Shown: positions 53,320 through 64,000, counted from the first letter of the stretch. The stretch is DNA of 64,000 nt from Strigamia acuminata (GCA_949358305.1 OX442319.1:4278001-4342000), one strand, 5' to 3'. Notes: generated by a model from the sequence alone, not told the origin. A program made the numbers and translations.

Positions 53320-54462
53320 ATGGCGACGCAACCAGAAAACGTAAACATTTATGGCGAGCTTGCACGAAGAGACAGCGGCTACCTCGAAGTAAAAGTCGGC
53401 AATACGTATCACAACAGGTATTTCGTTCTTCAGAAACTCGGATGGGGTTCGATTTCGACCGTATGGTTATGCTGGGACAAACAAAAGTCACAATTCGTCG
53501 CCTTAAAAATCGTCCGAAGCGAAGACCAATACACTGAAGCCGCTGTACGCGAGATCGAATTTCACGACTGCGTGCAACGATGCCAGTCCGACGATCCCCA
53601 GCCGCGTAAAATCGTTCAACTACTCGACAGATTTACGATTCCCGCCGCCGGTGTCTTATCTTTTCTTATCGACCGAAGACACATTTGCTTAGTGTTCGAA
53701 ACCCTCGGTCCCAATTTAAGGGAAGTGATGAAAGACTCTGGTAAGAAAAGCCTTCCACTGTCCATCGTCAAAAGCATCTTGCGGCAGATTCTCGAAGCGC
53801 TCGACTACTTGCACACGACGTGTAAAATTATCCACAAAGCTATAAAGCCGGAAAACGTTTGCGTGGACGAAACCAAAGATTTGAAATTGGAAAGTGCGAT
53901 GTGTGAGAAGGCGGGCGTGAAGTTCTCGTCTCCTCGAAAGAAGTTGGACGCGGGTGACGATCTACCGGTAACTTTGATCGATCTGGGTTGTGCGTGTTGG
54001 GTGGATGGCGACCATAAAGATGTCATTCATGCACGACTTTATCGCAGTCCTGAGGTCACGTTGGGGAATGAATACCGAGCGAATACGGATGTGTGGAGTA
54101 CGGCGTGCGTGGCGTTCGAATTGGCGACCGGTGAATACTTATTTCCGCCTGTTCCGAAGAATCGGAGGTTTTCTGAGGACGAGTACCATCTGGCGCTTAT
54201 AGCGAGATTGTTGGGAGATATACCGAAGCGGATTGCATTTGCGAGTGAACAGTCGAGAGGGTTTTTCAGTAAAGATGGTGAACTGTTGCGCGCTCTTCCG
54301 TTTAAGTCGTGCGAGCTGCTTGAGAAGTTGACTGGACAGTTTGAGTGGGATGCGAGTGAAGCGGGTCCGTTTGCTGACTTTTTGTTGCCAATGTTGGCGA
54401 TCGATCCGAGTGAACGGTGCTCGGCCAAAGATTGTCTTGGGCACAAGTGGCTAGAATTGTAA
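53320..54462 (+). CDS. SRPK-like protein kinase with catalytic Asp replaced (pseudokinase)
   Basis: 380 aa in a single exon, matching SR-protein kinases throughout: YLEVKVGNTYHNRYFVLQKLG at the N-terminal end, glycine loop GWGSISTV (41-48), ATP lysine K63 in VALK, DLG at 221-223 (DLG is normal in SRPKs), and WSTACVAFELATGEYLF (259-275). The long insert between kinase lobes that SRPKs carry is reduced to about 35 residues, and there is no other docking extension. SRPKs have HTDIKPEN in the catalytic loop; here it reads HKAIKPEN (172-179), so the catalytic Asp is Ala174. Phosphotransfer should be abolished or very weak while ATP binding may remain. The intact frame, a proper end and AATAAA at 54501 suggest an expressed intronless copy. 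It could be a decoy or scaffold for SR proteins, or a very young dead retrocopy. Confidence 0.88.
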   Translation: MATQPENVNIYGELARRDSGYLEVKVGNTYHNRYFVLQKLGWGSISTVWLCWDKQKSQFVALKIVRSEDQYTEAAVREIEFHDCVQRCQSDDPQPRKIVQLLDRFTIPAAGVLSFLIDRRHICLVFETLGPNLREVMKDSGKKSLPLSIVKSILRQILEALDYLHTTCKIIHKAIKPENVCVDETKDLKLESAMCEKAGVKFSSPRKKLDAGDDLPVTLIDLGCACWVDGDHKDVIHARLYRSPEVTLGNEYRANTDVWSTACVAFELATGEYLFPPVPKNRRFSEDEYHLALIARLLGDIPKRIAFASEQSRGFFSKDGELLRALPFKSCELLEKLTGQFEWDASEAGPFADFLLPMLAIDPSERCSAKDCLGHKWLEL

Positions 54463-54833
54463 TTTCATGTTTATTAGTTAATTGATGTTTTTTGTTCTTT
54501 AATAAATAAACAAAATTTTTGCAAAATAACAACCTATGTAAAATCGATTTTTGCTATACGTAAATACATGAGTTTTTTTTTTCCAATAAAATGTATTTTA
54601 TTCACACATTTCGTAATTTTTTACATTTACCGGTAATTAATTCGTTTTTGCATTTTCAACCGATTTGTTTTGTTTTCACGTATCGATTTATTTGGTCGCT
54701 TAGCAACTAAAAATAGTGCAATCTTGGATCTCGTTTATTTTTTTAATTTTTCTTTTTTGGCTATACATTTATTTATTTTTATAGTTTTATTTTATTTTCT
54801 TTTTTATTTTTTAAATGATTTAACAAGTTTCAG

Positions 54834-54931
54834 GTTTTAGCAATACCGGATAAATATTTTGACGCTATATCGGCCAAACTCTCGAAGCAACAGATTCAAT
54901 TTGATTTCGCATTTGTTATGTTTTTGGGTGA
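54834..54931 (+). CDS. Exon of an unrecognised gene (1 of 2)
   Basis: Preceded by a pyrimidine-poor but usable TTTCAG acceptor, open in one frame only (VLAIPDKYFDAISAKLS start), and ended by GTAAAA at 54932. With that donor the frame joins the next exon in phase 2 without a stop. The competing donor GTGAGT at 54928 would give a stop soon after. Confidence 0.45.
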
Positions 54932-55023
54932 GTAAAACATATTTTTATTTCCTATTTTTTTAGAAACTGCTTCTATATTTTTAGTTTGTTAAACTGCGTT
55001 TGAGAAAATAATATTTTTTTTAG

Positions 55024-55140
55024 TTCACGCAGTGAAGAGACCGATTTGAGCTGGGACGAGACTGTAGCCGCACATGCGCAGATTCTGCGCACACATGAGG
55101 AAGAAGGACGGGAATGGCGTGATCGGACGCGCACTCACAG
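55024..55140 (+). CDS. Exon of an unrecognised gene (2 of 2)
   Basis: TTTTTTTAG acceptor, 117 bp open in the SRSEETDLSWDETVAAHAQ frame, and CACAG|GTCAGC donor. The peptide is rich in Glu, Arg and His and looks structured and charged. Downstream exons are not obvious; it may end as a relic. The GC content is well above its surroundings, as expected for coding sequence. Confidence 0.5.
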
Positions 55141-55981
55141 GTCAGCTCGTTGAAAGAAACTGTTCAAATTTAAATTGTGTGCCTTTTGAATCACAATTCA
55201 CAGAAAACGAGTTGAGTATTTAGATATTTTTTCCGACATTTAGATATTTATTTGTGGTTACTGGTTTCTTCACTAAAATTGCTGTATCTTTCGGTTCCAA
55301 TATGGCGGAGAAAAAGAACTGAAAAATTGCAAAAATTTACAAAATTGCTATTTATTTTGGAGTGTGACGAAGTGGTCATCCCGGGAAATATTTTTGGTTT
55401 CCAACCACAACCACAATCGGAACATATGGTATTGTAAGACTGCATTCAAATGTTTGAGTGTAGCATTTACCATTGCTTGTGTTGTCACACCAATGACACT
55501 TTCCGAGACATGAATTGAGCTTCCACATTCAATTATTCAAATCATTTTTTTCTCACTTTGTTTTGGCTAAAAGCGGTCTGAATAAATCCAATTTTGTGAC
55601 AATCACTCAATTAGAAGTAAAATGGATACATTCTTGACTGGTACTTTGAATGTCATCTAAAATACATCTTAATATATTTTAATAGAAAAAGAAAATAAAA
55701 CTTAATTTTGGCTAATTTGTGAATGTTTACCAAATGGACCATGACAGCTGATCGTATTTTACCAAAATAAGTCGGTCCCAGTATCTTTTGATCACTCGAC
55801 ATTGCACTCGAGTTTAAACTTTATGGTATAGTAACTATGGCAAGGTAACCAGTTAAAATTCTATCTTTAGGCTGCAAAAATTTAAAAAAAATCTATTATG
55901 TAAATAGAAGAAATGCTTACACGCACGATATAACTTGAAAGCAATTGGCACATTGTAGAGGTTATTATTTAGATGTAATAG
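55141..55981. other. No gene recognised
   Basis: AT-rich. GTAAGACTGCATTCAAATG (55433) resembles 5565-5585. Short frames at 55252-55445 have no recognised content. Confidence 0.3.
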
Positions 55982-57300
55982 GAAAAAAACTACTCCACCT
56001 AAATCAGAAATAAACATTAATATGTTGTGGGAATTTTATTTTAGAATAATGAAAAGAATGTGCAATTAGTCCTACTCTTTACTGCAGTGTAAATTTGAGG
56101 TGAAAATACAGCTTCAGTATTCCAAACAAATCTGAGAGTCTTTTTGGATTCCTTGATACTTCTTGCCAATAATGGTTTCATTTATTACAAAAGCATTAAT
56201 CACTTGCCAATTATGTTTTGTAGTTGGTCAGTCTGGTTTTTCTTAGACATTTGAAATTGTATCTGGTGTGCAGTTCCAACTGGAGGGCAAAGAGCTGCTG
56301 AGGGACGTGAGGGTCATCAAGTGGGTATGGTAGTGTGGCAGTAATGACAGAATGTAAAAAGTATAGGAACGTACAGAACATGTAACAAGACATTCTCATA
56401 CTAAGTTAACGACACGTTACACCCCCAAACTACATTTGGCCGATGAACAAGATTTTCATCACTCCGGTTATTTTGTTCATAGCGGTCGCCATATATTATG
56501 TCAGAATATAAGAAGTATAGGAAGGTACAGAACATGTAACAAGACATTCTCAGACTACGTTACGACACCTTACACACCCAAAAATACATTTGGCAAGCAA
56601 CCCCAACCCTAGTTATTTTTATTACAATTGCACAATTAAAAAGTAAAACAAATACAGAAACTGTTCAACATCATTAACAATGCAAAACTGAACTCTGCAT
56701 CAGAAGAGCTTTGAGAAGTATAGATTGGTGTGGATTAAATATACATACAAATGGACCTAAACAAAAAGGAATGTGTTTTCTCAAATCATGACAAGTAATT
56801 TAATGATATTAAATAATAACCCTAATTTATCAATAAAATATTATAAAATACAAGGACTAATAGGGGCATCACATTTTAGAATTTAGAAACCAAACATTAA
56901 GAATTAAAGCAATAAGACTTTGGACAAAACTTTGTAGAATTTAAATCCCTATCACAAGAGTGATTCATTCATTAATAGAGATGAGTAATGTATTAACAAC
57001 ATGACATTTGTACCTAATGAAAATGCAACATTTTAATCATGAACTGGGATGGGATTGACACATATTTAAATGTTTCCACTTTGGACTTTGCTAAGGAATG
57101 GTAAGGTTTAAAGCATTCTATCGGCGGCAACTGTTAAGTAATGTGGCATGGTCGGTTTTGTATCCGGTGGGATTACGGCAATAAAATAAAGCAAATGTAA
57201 ATTGAAATAAATAAATAAAAGGAAGATGCTTTATTTAATCATGTTAAGAATAATGTTCACTGAATGTTTCTCATTTGCCTTTATCGGCTGGTTCACGCCA
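55982..57300. repeat. Dispersed repeat F, copy 2 (with a separate insertion)
   Basis: Positions 55982-56232 and 56916-57300 match 8530-8866 plus 21201-21560 and show the Gypsy-1 target unoccupied (GAGTAATGTATTAACAAC, 56989-57006). The intervening 56233-56915 is extra sequence. It holds a direct duplication (GTACAGAACATGTAACAAGA at about 56373 and 56527) around a short copy of repeat D. Confidence 0.8.
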
Positions 57301-57416
57301 AAACCAACTCTACTCAAGTGATTTTGCGTGCGATACAAAATCAGTCCTAAAGTAAGCTAACCATTCAGCTAACAATTTGTATTCTATTGGACATAAACTG
57401 CAAACTGACGAAACAG

Positions 57417-57560
57417 ATGTCACCGTTGAATGAAGAAGAGATGGAAGAAATGGAGAAAATTCCATACAGGGAATTGGTGGGCAAGCTAATTTACTTGGCA
57501 AACTCGACATGCCCAGATATTTCATTCGCCGTCAGCGTGTTAAGCAAATATCCTCTGTAA
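57417..57560 (+). pseudogene. Copia reverse-transcriptase fragment
   Basis: 47 codons read MSPLNEEEMEEME, then PYRELVGKLIYLANSTCPDISFAVSVLSKY, the conserved block at the end of the Ty1/Copia RT domain, then stop. Nothing else of the element is kept in frame. It is not part of the Copia element at 59523. Confidence 0.88.
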
Positions 57561-58184
57561 CATCCTCCAACAAGGCATGATTGTGATCGCTACTAATTCT
57601 AGAGACTTGATACTAATTCAACTTCAGCCTAAAGCTGTACAAGGGGTACAACGGATGCGCAACAGTCAGATTTCATTGTCATTGCGAATATCGATGCAAG
57701 AGGCAATGCAACTACTTGAATTGCAATAGTAGTTCACAAAGTTTCATTTGTTTTAAATAATTAAAATAAAAGTTTCTAAAAATTTAACTCTTAATAAATA
57801 AATAATTTCTCTGGAAATACAATGGGTTTAACCACTCTGACTTTGAAACTCATGTTAGACCTCATCAAAAACTGCTTGGCAGTCGTAATCGAATATTAGA
57901 AAATGAAAAGGTAGAAAAAAAATAAAATGTATAATAAAATAAATCAAAGCGCCCACGCAACAGATCCACACGATGCTTGAAATATGGGGAAATACATTCC
58001 TCAATTAGAAGTAATTAAAATTAATTTTGAGAGACACAAAAAAAGACACGACTTGACTAGTCTGTTGAAAATGTGAGACAGGTTTACTTTATTTCAATGT
58101 GTGTGGCACCAATAGGGTGGGTGTCATAACAGTTGTTTACACAAGGAAGGGGGAAACGAATCAGAACACCAAAATCCTCCTCAC
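57561..58184. other. No gene recognised
   Basis: Low-complexity AT-rich sequence downstream of the Copia relic. Confidence 0.3.
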
Positions 58185-58320
58185 ATATCGACGACACTCT
58201 TCAGTTAACACAGCGTTGTTAAGTTTAAGATCCTCCTTAAGTTCCTTCAATAAATCTAAACTTTTTGGAGTTGTTCATTGGATTGTATGGATATGTTCTT
58301 ATATTTTTCAGCCATTTCGA
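58185..58320 (-). pseudogene. Coiled-coil gene fragment (family member 1, second copy)
   Basis: The minus strand encodes the same coiled-coil segment as 7724-7957: SIQSNEQLQK is shared exactly, then LLKE(L/F)-ED-KLNNA-LT-EC. One base deletion after LQK shifts the frame, so it is not functional. Confidence 0.6.
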
Positions 58321-58540
58321 ACGTCTCTGGGAGAACTGGGTCCAATCTTTTAATCTCCGCATCCTTCGTAAACATTTTGAGTTTCTACGTTTTCAAATAT
58401 TCAAAATAATCGATGGTGTACGTGATCCATCATTACTGCCTGTAATTTTCTTTGGCCTTGTCTAAAGCATTGCGTCTTTTCAACCATAACTGGGTCATAT
58501 TGGAGGCATGCCAATCAATTCATAAAAATAACTACCATAC

Positions 58541-58560
58541 ATACCTACCTACCTACCTAC
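58541..58560 (+). repeat. TACC microsatellite
   Basis: About five units of TACC/TACCTACC. Confidence 0.8.
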
Positions 58561-58835
58561 TTTATGTAAAATACCAGATCATAAATGTTGTGTGGGAAAA
58601 TCATACAGCACTTTTAGCATGGAATTGCACACTTTCTTTTTCACATTTGTTTAGACAATTGGAACATTGTGCTTCCTCACAATTCTGGAACAGGCTGTAA
58701 CTTGTTCCCGTTTCATTTAAATAAGAAAGATAAACACTTCAATTTGTTCAAACAATCAAATAATTAACTACAACCAATAACTCAATTAAGCCTATACCTA
58801 TCTATCATACAATTAACACTTATCTCAGCTCTATC

Positions 58836-59010
58836 TTCTGGAGTGAATGAACGCGCCCGTCTTTTGTTCTTCCGCCAGGACAAAGACGTCGGTGGTGTTC
58901 GCCGTACTCTTGGCGGTGGGGTGTTGGCGACCTCGATGGTCATCGGTCCGTCGACTAACTTGTGCCTTAGAATACTAATCAATTGAGACAATGAGCATTT
59001 CATGTTATAA
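58836..59010. repeat. Dispersed repeat C, copy 2
   Basis: Nearly identical to 6112-6290. Confidence 0.8.
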
Positions 59011-59522
59011 GTGTTTCCGTTTAAACGCCGCAATATTGGTGGGAAATGAAGTGTGAAACTATTTTTAAGTGCAGCATGGAAAAATAGCCAAAAATGGCTG
59101 CCAACTTTTATTCATGTGTATGAACATTCAAAAGATACAAAGAACAAATCATCTGTCAGTTACATTAGGTGACCAGATGATCTAAACATACAGTACAAAC
59201 AAAGAAAGGATAAATCTTCATATAAACAGACAATATGGAACAGTATTTGGTACAGCAGTTAATACTTATAAAAGCTAAAGATAATACTCATTTAGTACAA
59301 TCTAATACACAAATATATCCAAGCAGGATAACATAATACAATTTTGGTGGATATTTTATTGAGAAACACAGGAAATGAATACACTAAATAAATCACAAAG
59401 TAAGGAAATTCATCAAATGAAACTTAGAGATAAATAACACTACATCTAAACAATAACACAAGAAATATTTAAGCATGAATAACACTTGATAAAGTAATGT
59501 CTTTAAATCTGACATGCCATAC
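59011..59522. other. Repeat fragments, no gene
   Basis: TTTATTGAGAAACACAGGAA (59354) recurs at 34708, and AAGCATGAATAACACTT (59473) recurs at 48563. The Copia element is inserted just after. Confidence 0.5.
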
Positions 59523-59633
59523 TGTTGATGTATAGTGGTATTGTTTGGCTATATACCATTGTTAAGTGCAATAAAATTCACAGTGTGTTATGAGTTAACT
59601 AAATCATCACGAGTAAATCTTTCCTCCTCTACA
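59523..59633 (+). repeat. Copia 5' LTR
   Basis: 111 bp from TGTTGATG to CTCTACA, containing a TATATA motif and AATAAAA. It is short for Copia but has the proper ends and is followed directly by the primer site. The 3' LTR is outside the window. Confidence 0.6.
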
Positions 59634-59649
59634 TAGGTTATGGGCCTGC
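59634..59649 (+). other. Copia primer-binding site
   Basis: TAGGTTATGGGCCTGC directly follows the LTR. GGTTATGGGCC is the site used by Drosophila copia, complementary to an internal half of initiator tRNA-Met rather than its 3' end. Confidence 0.75.
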
Positions 59650-59790
59650 ACTTCTACAGTTTTTGGTGTTTAAAAACAAAAGAGAAAAATTTGTGAAATA
59701 ATGGATAATTATCAATAGTTTAGCAACTGATTTGGAGTTTGCTGGGATGATTAAGGTATTTTTCAACGATTAGAAGACAGTGTTCCAAAA

Positions 59791-62700
59791 ATGGCGGCAG
59801 CATCAAAAACATCTGAATCACCGTTAATTACAGTTGATAAGTTTGATGGGACTAATTATTATGAATGGAGTTATCGCATGCAAATTTATTTGGAGACAAA
59901 AGAGTTGTGGGAATTTGTTCAGCAAGATACTCCAACCAAAACTTTAGTAGAAAAAGATGACGAATTCAAGACTAGGCTTGATAAATGGAATAAAAACAAC
60001 ATGGAAGCATTAAATATAATATTATCCTCCATTCACCGCTCCCAATTCCAATATATAATGAATTCCAAGTTGGCTAAAGTTGTGTGGAATTTATTGGCAA
60101 GTAAATATCAAGGTGAATTAGAAGAATTAAAAGTGAGACTTAGGACTGAGTTGGGCTCTTTAATGATGCTCACGACCGAGTCATCTTCAGCCTATGTGAA
60201 CAGAGCTACTCAATTGCATCAAAGAACAATATCTGCAGGCTTAGATATTAAAGAAGCAGAAGTGTGTGCATTTTTATTAAGAGGTGTTACATCGATTTAT
60301 GATCCAGTTGCTCGAAGTTTTGATGTTATTAGTGTTAAGTCTCTTACATTCGAGGCCATTCATAGAGCTTTATTGGCTGAAGACCAACGCCAACTTAAGC
60401 GTACACAAGTTCAAGTAACAAGAACGGATGCAAATTATTCACGAGTGATGACAACTGGCTCCAGTAATACAAGGCCTTCACGTGGAAGAGCTGGTATTCG
60501 ATGTTACAACTGTAACCGTGTGGGTCACCGTCAAGCAGATTGCTGGTTTCAACAAAATCAAGGCCAGAACCAGTTTCAGCAATCCACGTCACGTGGTCAA
60601 CCATCACAAAGAAGAGGATTTGGATCCTTTCGTCGACCATTTCGTGCTAGAGGTCGTGCTGGAACAAGAACTTTTCAATCATCACAATTAGCATCGAGTG
60701 CTACTGCACCTCGAATTGATGCAGATGCTTATGACTTTGCATTAAAGACAAGTATTGTGACAGATTTTAACAATAATTTTAATGAGCCTTCTTGTCATTC
60801 AGATGATGTTAATACAATGGATTGGTTCCTGGATTCTGGCGCAACCACACACATGTGCTGTAACAAGCTCATGTTTACAAATTTGGAAATTGTAGGAAAA
60901 AATAAGATTGTTTTAGCCGATGGTAAATTGGTAGGGGTGTGTGGCTATGGTGATGTCTTGTTAACGGTAATGGTTGATGAATTACGGCGCAATTTATTAT
61001 TGCAGCGTGTTTCATACATTCCATTACTGAAAAATAATTTAATGTCAGTTAGTAGATTGACATCATTAAATTACGTTGTTAATTTTAGCAATAATGACTG
61101 TTGTGTATATGCAAATGCTGATGATTGTGTGTTAAAGGCTTATAAAGTTAATGGATTATTTAAAATAATTACCACAGGCCAGCCTATGGTTGAGGGTCAA
61201 ATGAATTTGATTCCTCAGCCTTATGCTGTGTATAATACTAAATTGCTTCCAGACCTGGAAATTTGGCATTCTCGTTTGGGTCATATTAATTTTAGGTCAT
61301 TAAAAGAATTGTATACTAAAAATATGGTGAAAGGTTTGGATTTGTCTAATGTTAGTAAAAATTTGGCATGTTCATTGTGTGCCCAAGCCAAACAGGTCAG
61401 GAAGCCATTTCCATCACTTGAATATGTGAGCTCCACAAGTCCACTACAATGTTTACATATTGACCTTTGTGGTCCCATGCATGAGCCTTCAATAGCTGGC
61501 TCAAGATACATGTTCACATTGGTAGATGACTTTTCCAGAGCAATATTTGTGGAGTTCCTCAAATTCAAAAGTCAGGTTTTAGACATATTTGAAAAGTTTG
61601 TATTGTATCAAGAGAAGCAGACGAGACAGACAGTACAAATAGTTAGATCGGATAATGGAACAGAGTTTGTAAATAATAATTTTCAAGAATTTTTGAGTAA
61701 AAGGGGGATTAGGCACCAGAGAACAGTAATCCATACCCCACAACAAAATGGCGCAGCTGAGAGAGCGAACCGCCGAATAATTGAAAAAGTGCGTGTTATA
61801 TTATTACAAGCACATTTACCCTACAGTTTTTGGGCAGAAGCGGCTGCAGTTTCGGCGTACACAGCAAACCGTTCCCCAACCAAGAGGTTAGCAGGTGTCA
61901 CGCCTTATGAAACATTTAGTGGCTATAAGCCAGATATATCTAATTTGCGGGTTTTTGGTTGCTTAGCTAGTGTATGGGTACCAAGAGTATTGCGTACTAA
62001 ATTACAGCCATCAGCAAAGCAAGTTATTTTTATAGGGTATCCCAAGAATCAACCTGGGTGGAAGTTTTATGATGTAAAAACTGAAAAGGTTGTAGTGTTA
62101 CGGGATGTAGTCTTTAATGAATCAACGATGGGAGCAGAGGCACTGGGATTGCAGAAACTCGAGTCTGAGCCCCCGGTGGTATATCTCCCATTAAATAGCA
62201 TAGATGAAGTTACTGTGACCAACCCGGTTATTGAGGAAAACCAACAGCAACAAGTTCCTGTTAGACGTTATTCAACACGAATAAGGCGAGCAGTGCAACC
62301 TTACCAAGTGGAAGACTGGCGTTCTCATCGCAAAAAGCGTCCATTAGTTTCTATGGCGTCGTCATTGGTTGCCGATAATGCGCATCAGGCCACTGGAGTT
62401 GGAACTGATCACTCCATTCCCCAGCGAGACCCACTTATTTACAAGGAAGCGCTTGATTCAGTCAATCATTTACATTGGAAGAAAGCCATAGAGTCTGAAA
62501 TGGCATCGCTTACTGAAAAGATGACGTGGACGCTGGTTCCCCGTCCAACTAATGAAAAAGTTATTGGATGTCGGTGGGTATTTAAATACAAACCGGATGC
62601 TGTAGGAAATGTAGGAACGTATAAAGCACGTTTGGTTGCACGTGGCTATATGGTTCACAAAGGAACAGATTTTCAGGAATCATATGCCCCAGTTGTTAGG

Positions 62701-62962
62701 TTGTCTACCATACGTACATTACTGGCAATTGCAGCCATGTACGGTTTCTTTACACGACATTATGATGTTAGTACAGCATATTTAAATGCTGAATTAGAAG
62801 AGGTAGTTTATATGGAACAACCTGAGGGTTACGTGGTTCTTGGTCATGAGTCCGATGTTTGCTTGCTCAGAAAGGCCATTTATGGTTTGCCGCAAGCTGG
62901 GCGAGCATGGCATCGGACACTTAATGCCAAGCTTAAAAAGGTTGGATTTACTCGATTATTGG
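59791..62962 (+). CDS. Copia Gag-Pol, part before the MITE
   Basis: The ATG at 59791 follows a leader of about 140 bp. Residues about 15-225 form the Copia Gag domain. A CCHC knuckle, CYNCNRVGHRQADC, starts at 238. The protease site LDSGATTH has its Asp at 348. The integrase has an HHCC zinc finger from about 493 (HSRLGH to CSLCAQAK) and catalytic D558, D621 and E657 (35 between the last two). The RT domain begins about 895 (WKKAIESEM) with KARLVARGY and the first catalytic region YDVSTAYLNA. The frame reaches the MITE near residue 1057. Read into the MITE, 13 unrelated residues and a stop follow (to 63000), so full Pol cannot be made from this copy. Otherwise no defects are seen. Confidence 0.93.
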
Positions 62963-63648
62963 TAAGCCTGCTATTTTTGCGGAAAATAAATTTTCTTTAA
63001 AATGTTTCCATAGTTGCGGATAGAACAAATGCAGCATTTTGGCACTAAAATTTTTGAATTTAGAGGTACTTTTTGGTCCGCAATTTCCGCAATTTGACCG
63101 TTGTACCGCAATTTTTGCGGAAATTCCGCAATTTGCCAATAATGGCCGATTATTGGCCAATAATGGGCCATTATTGGCAAATTTCGGGTTTGATGTATTG
63201 CGTGATACGGTATCACGTAATAATTTCGTTTAAAAACTTAAAATTATGTTTAACAACTTAAAATTATGTTTAAAAACTACAAATTATGTTTAAAAACTAC
63301 AAATTATGTTTAAAAACTACAAATTTTGTTTAAAAACTTAACATTTTGTTTAAACACTTCAAATTTGGTTTAAAAACTTTAAATTTTCTTTTAAAACTTC
63401 AAATTTTGTTTTAAAACTTTAAAGTTCCTTTAAATACTTCAAATTTCCTTTAACAACTTCAAATTTCCTTTAAAAACTTAACATTTTCTTTAAAAACTTC
63501 AAATTTCGTTTAAAACCTTGAAATTTTTGTCAAAAACTTCCCGGATGAGCCCGCAATACATCCGCAATACGTCCGCAAAATGGCAGTTTTTTGATCCGCT
63601 TTCCGCCCGCAATTTCAATGTTTTTAGTCCGCAAAAATAGCAGGCTTA
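62963..63648. mobile_element. hAT-like MITE in Copia RT, 686 bp
   Basis: Perfect 21-bp terminal inverted repeats (start TAAGCCTGCTATTTTTGCGG) and an exact 8-bp target duplication ATTATTGG (62955-62962, 63649-63656), the size typical of hAT transposons. The interior has CCGCAATTT repeats near both ends, nested palindromes around CCAATAATGGCC, and a minisatellite of about 20 bp (TTTAAAAACTACAAATTATG and variants, 63222-63535). No transposase. Confidence 0.93.
63222..63535 (+). repeat. 20-bp minisatellite inside the MITE
   Basis: About 15 units of the pattern GTTTAAAAACTNNAAATT, degenerating to the right. Confidence 0.85.
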
Positions 63649-63656
63649 ATTATTGG

Positions 63657-64000
63657 TAGAACCTTGTGTGTATTTATATAGAAGAAGGGAACAAGTAATT
63701 ATAATGGCAGTTTATGTTGATGACTTGCCAGTAATAACAAATGCTATTGACTTGTTGGATTTTGTAATGAAAATACCTATTAAGGAATTTCAAATTAAGA
63801 ATTTAGGAGAAATAGAATATTTATTAGGTAATAATGTAAAAGTTGATAGAGAGGCAGGATACATTACATTAAATCAGACTAAGTATATAGAAAAATTATT
63901 AGACCGATTTGGCATGGTAGAAGCAAAACCTGTAAATACAGTTATGGACCTGTCCCATAAATTTGAAGACCCGAATTATTTTACCGGTGAAAAAGCTACT
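63657..64000 (+). CDS. Copia Pol, part after the MITE
   Basis: The RT domain continues in the frame that precedes the MITE, counting one copy of ATTATTGG. It includes the catalytic YVDD box (63713-63724) and the FQIKNLGEIEYLLG block, and is open to the window end. Beyond it RNase H and the 3' LTR are expected. Confidence 0.93.

Larger units (their letters stand above)
59523..64000 (+). mobile_element. Ty1/Copia retrotransposon, right end outside the window
   Basis: A short 5' LTR, a copia-type primer site and one long gag-pol frame are present. The domain order gag, protease, integrase, RT defines Copia. A hAT-like MITE (62963-63648) splits the RT domain. The frame resumes after it and is open to the window end. 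Confidence 0.92.

Noticed and set aside
63222-63535. 20-bp repeats in the MITE as a CRISPR-like array
   Set aside because: Units are contiguous without spacers and degenerate gradually, as in a minisatellite.

Overview
The window is nuclear DNA from an animal, most likely an invertebrate. It holds C2H2 zinc-finger genes, a NACHT-type NLR relic, TFIIB, IFRD and SRPK homologues, short GT-AG introns, Ty3/Gypsy and Ty1/Copia retrotransposons and many small DNA transposons. The Copia element uses a primer site of the Drosophila copia type, so I lean towards an arthropod, but the species cannot be fixed from the sequence. Nothing suggests a prokaryote or phage.

Layout. At 0-5 kb there is the last exon of an unknown gene (minus), a TGTCGA-rich array, two copies of a duplicated segment (one carrying an SRPK-kinase fragment) and an intact intronless IFRD homologue (2922-4208, minus). 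At 5-8.9 kb there are dispersed repeat fragments, one with a coiled-coil reading frame. From 8867 to 21200 lies a complete Gypsy element (Gypsy-1) with 959-bp LTRs, a TGTA target duplication, gag, a textbook -1 frameshift site, pol, and a third gene in the env position that reads as three exons and has no envelope features. At 21.7-28.4 kb an NLR gene has decayed through in-frame stops and has been split by a truncated second Gypsy (Gypsy-2) and a DNA transposon that itself carries a nested transposon. From 28.5 to 34 kb come a tRNA-like sequence, a small MITE, a 5'-truncated TFIIB copy, an 8-finger zinc-finger gene and a palindromic duplication. At 34-37 kb repeat fragments are interrupted by a 787-bp foldback element.

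From 37094 to 48550 lies a tandem LTR array (LTR-internal-LTR-internal-LTR, period 4775 bp) of a non-autonomous minus-strand retrotransposon (LTR-3). It has 1907-bp LTRs, a tRNA-Gln-type primer site, a polypurine tract and an ACTT target duplication. At 48.6-55.2 kb there are a possible solo LTR, a second zinc-finger gene whose 3' end was rewritten by a 60-bp hairpin transposon, an SRPK-like kinase lacking its catalytic aspartate, and two exons of an unrecognised gene. At 55.2-59.5 kb further repeat fragments occur, including a Copia relic and the empty-site version of the Gypsy-1 target. From 59523 to the window end runs a Copia element interrupted by a 686-bp hAT-like MITE with an 8-bp target duplication.

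The window is mainly a record of transposons landing in transposons around a few, mostly intronless, cellular genes. The most promising undescribed feature is the spliced, GC-rich env-position gene of Gypsy-1, preceded by two CRE/ATF octamers. Next come the tandem non-autonomous LTR array with CTCF-like motifs in each LTR, the GGTGCRTTCAA/TA transposon family that altered a zinc-finger gene, and the foldback element.
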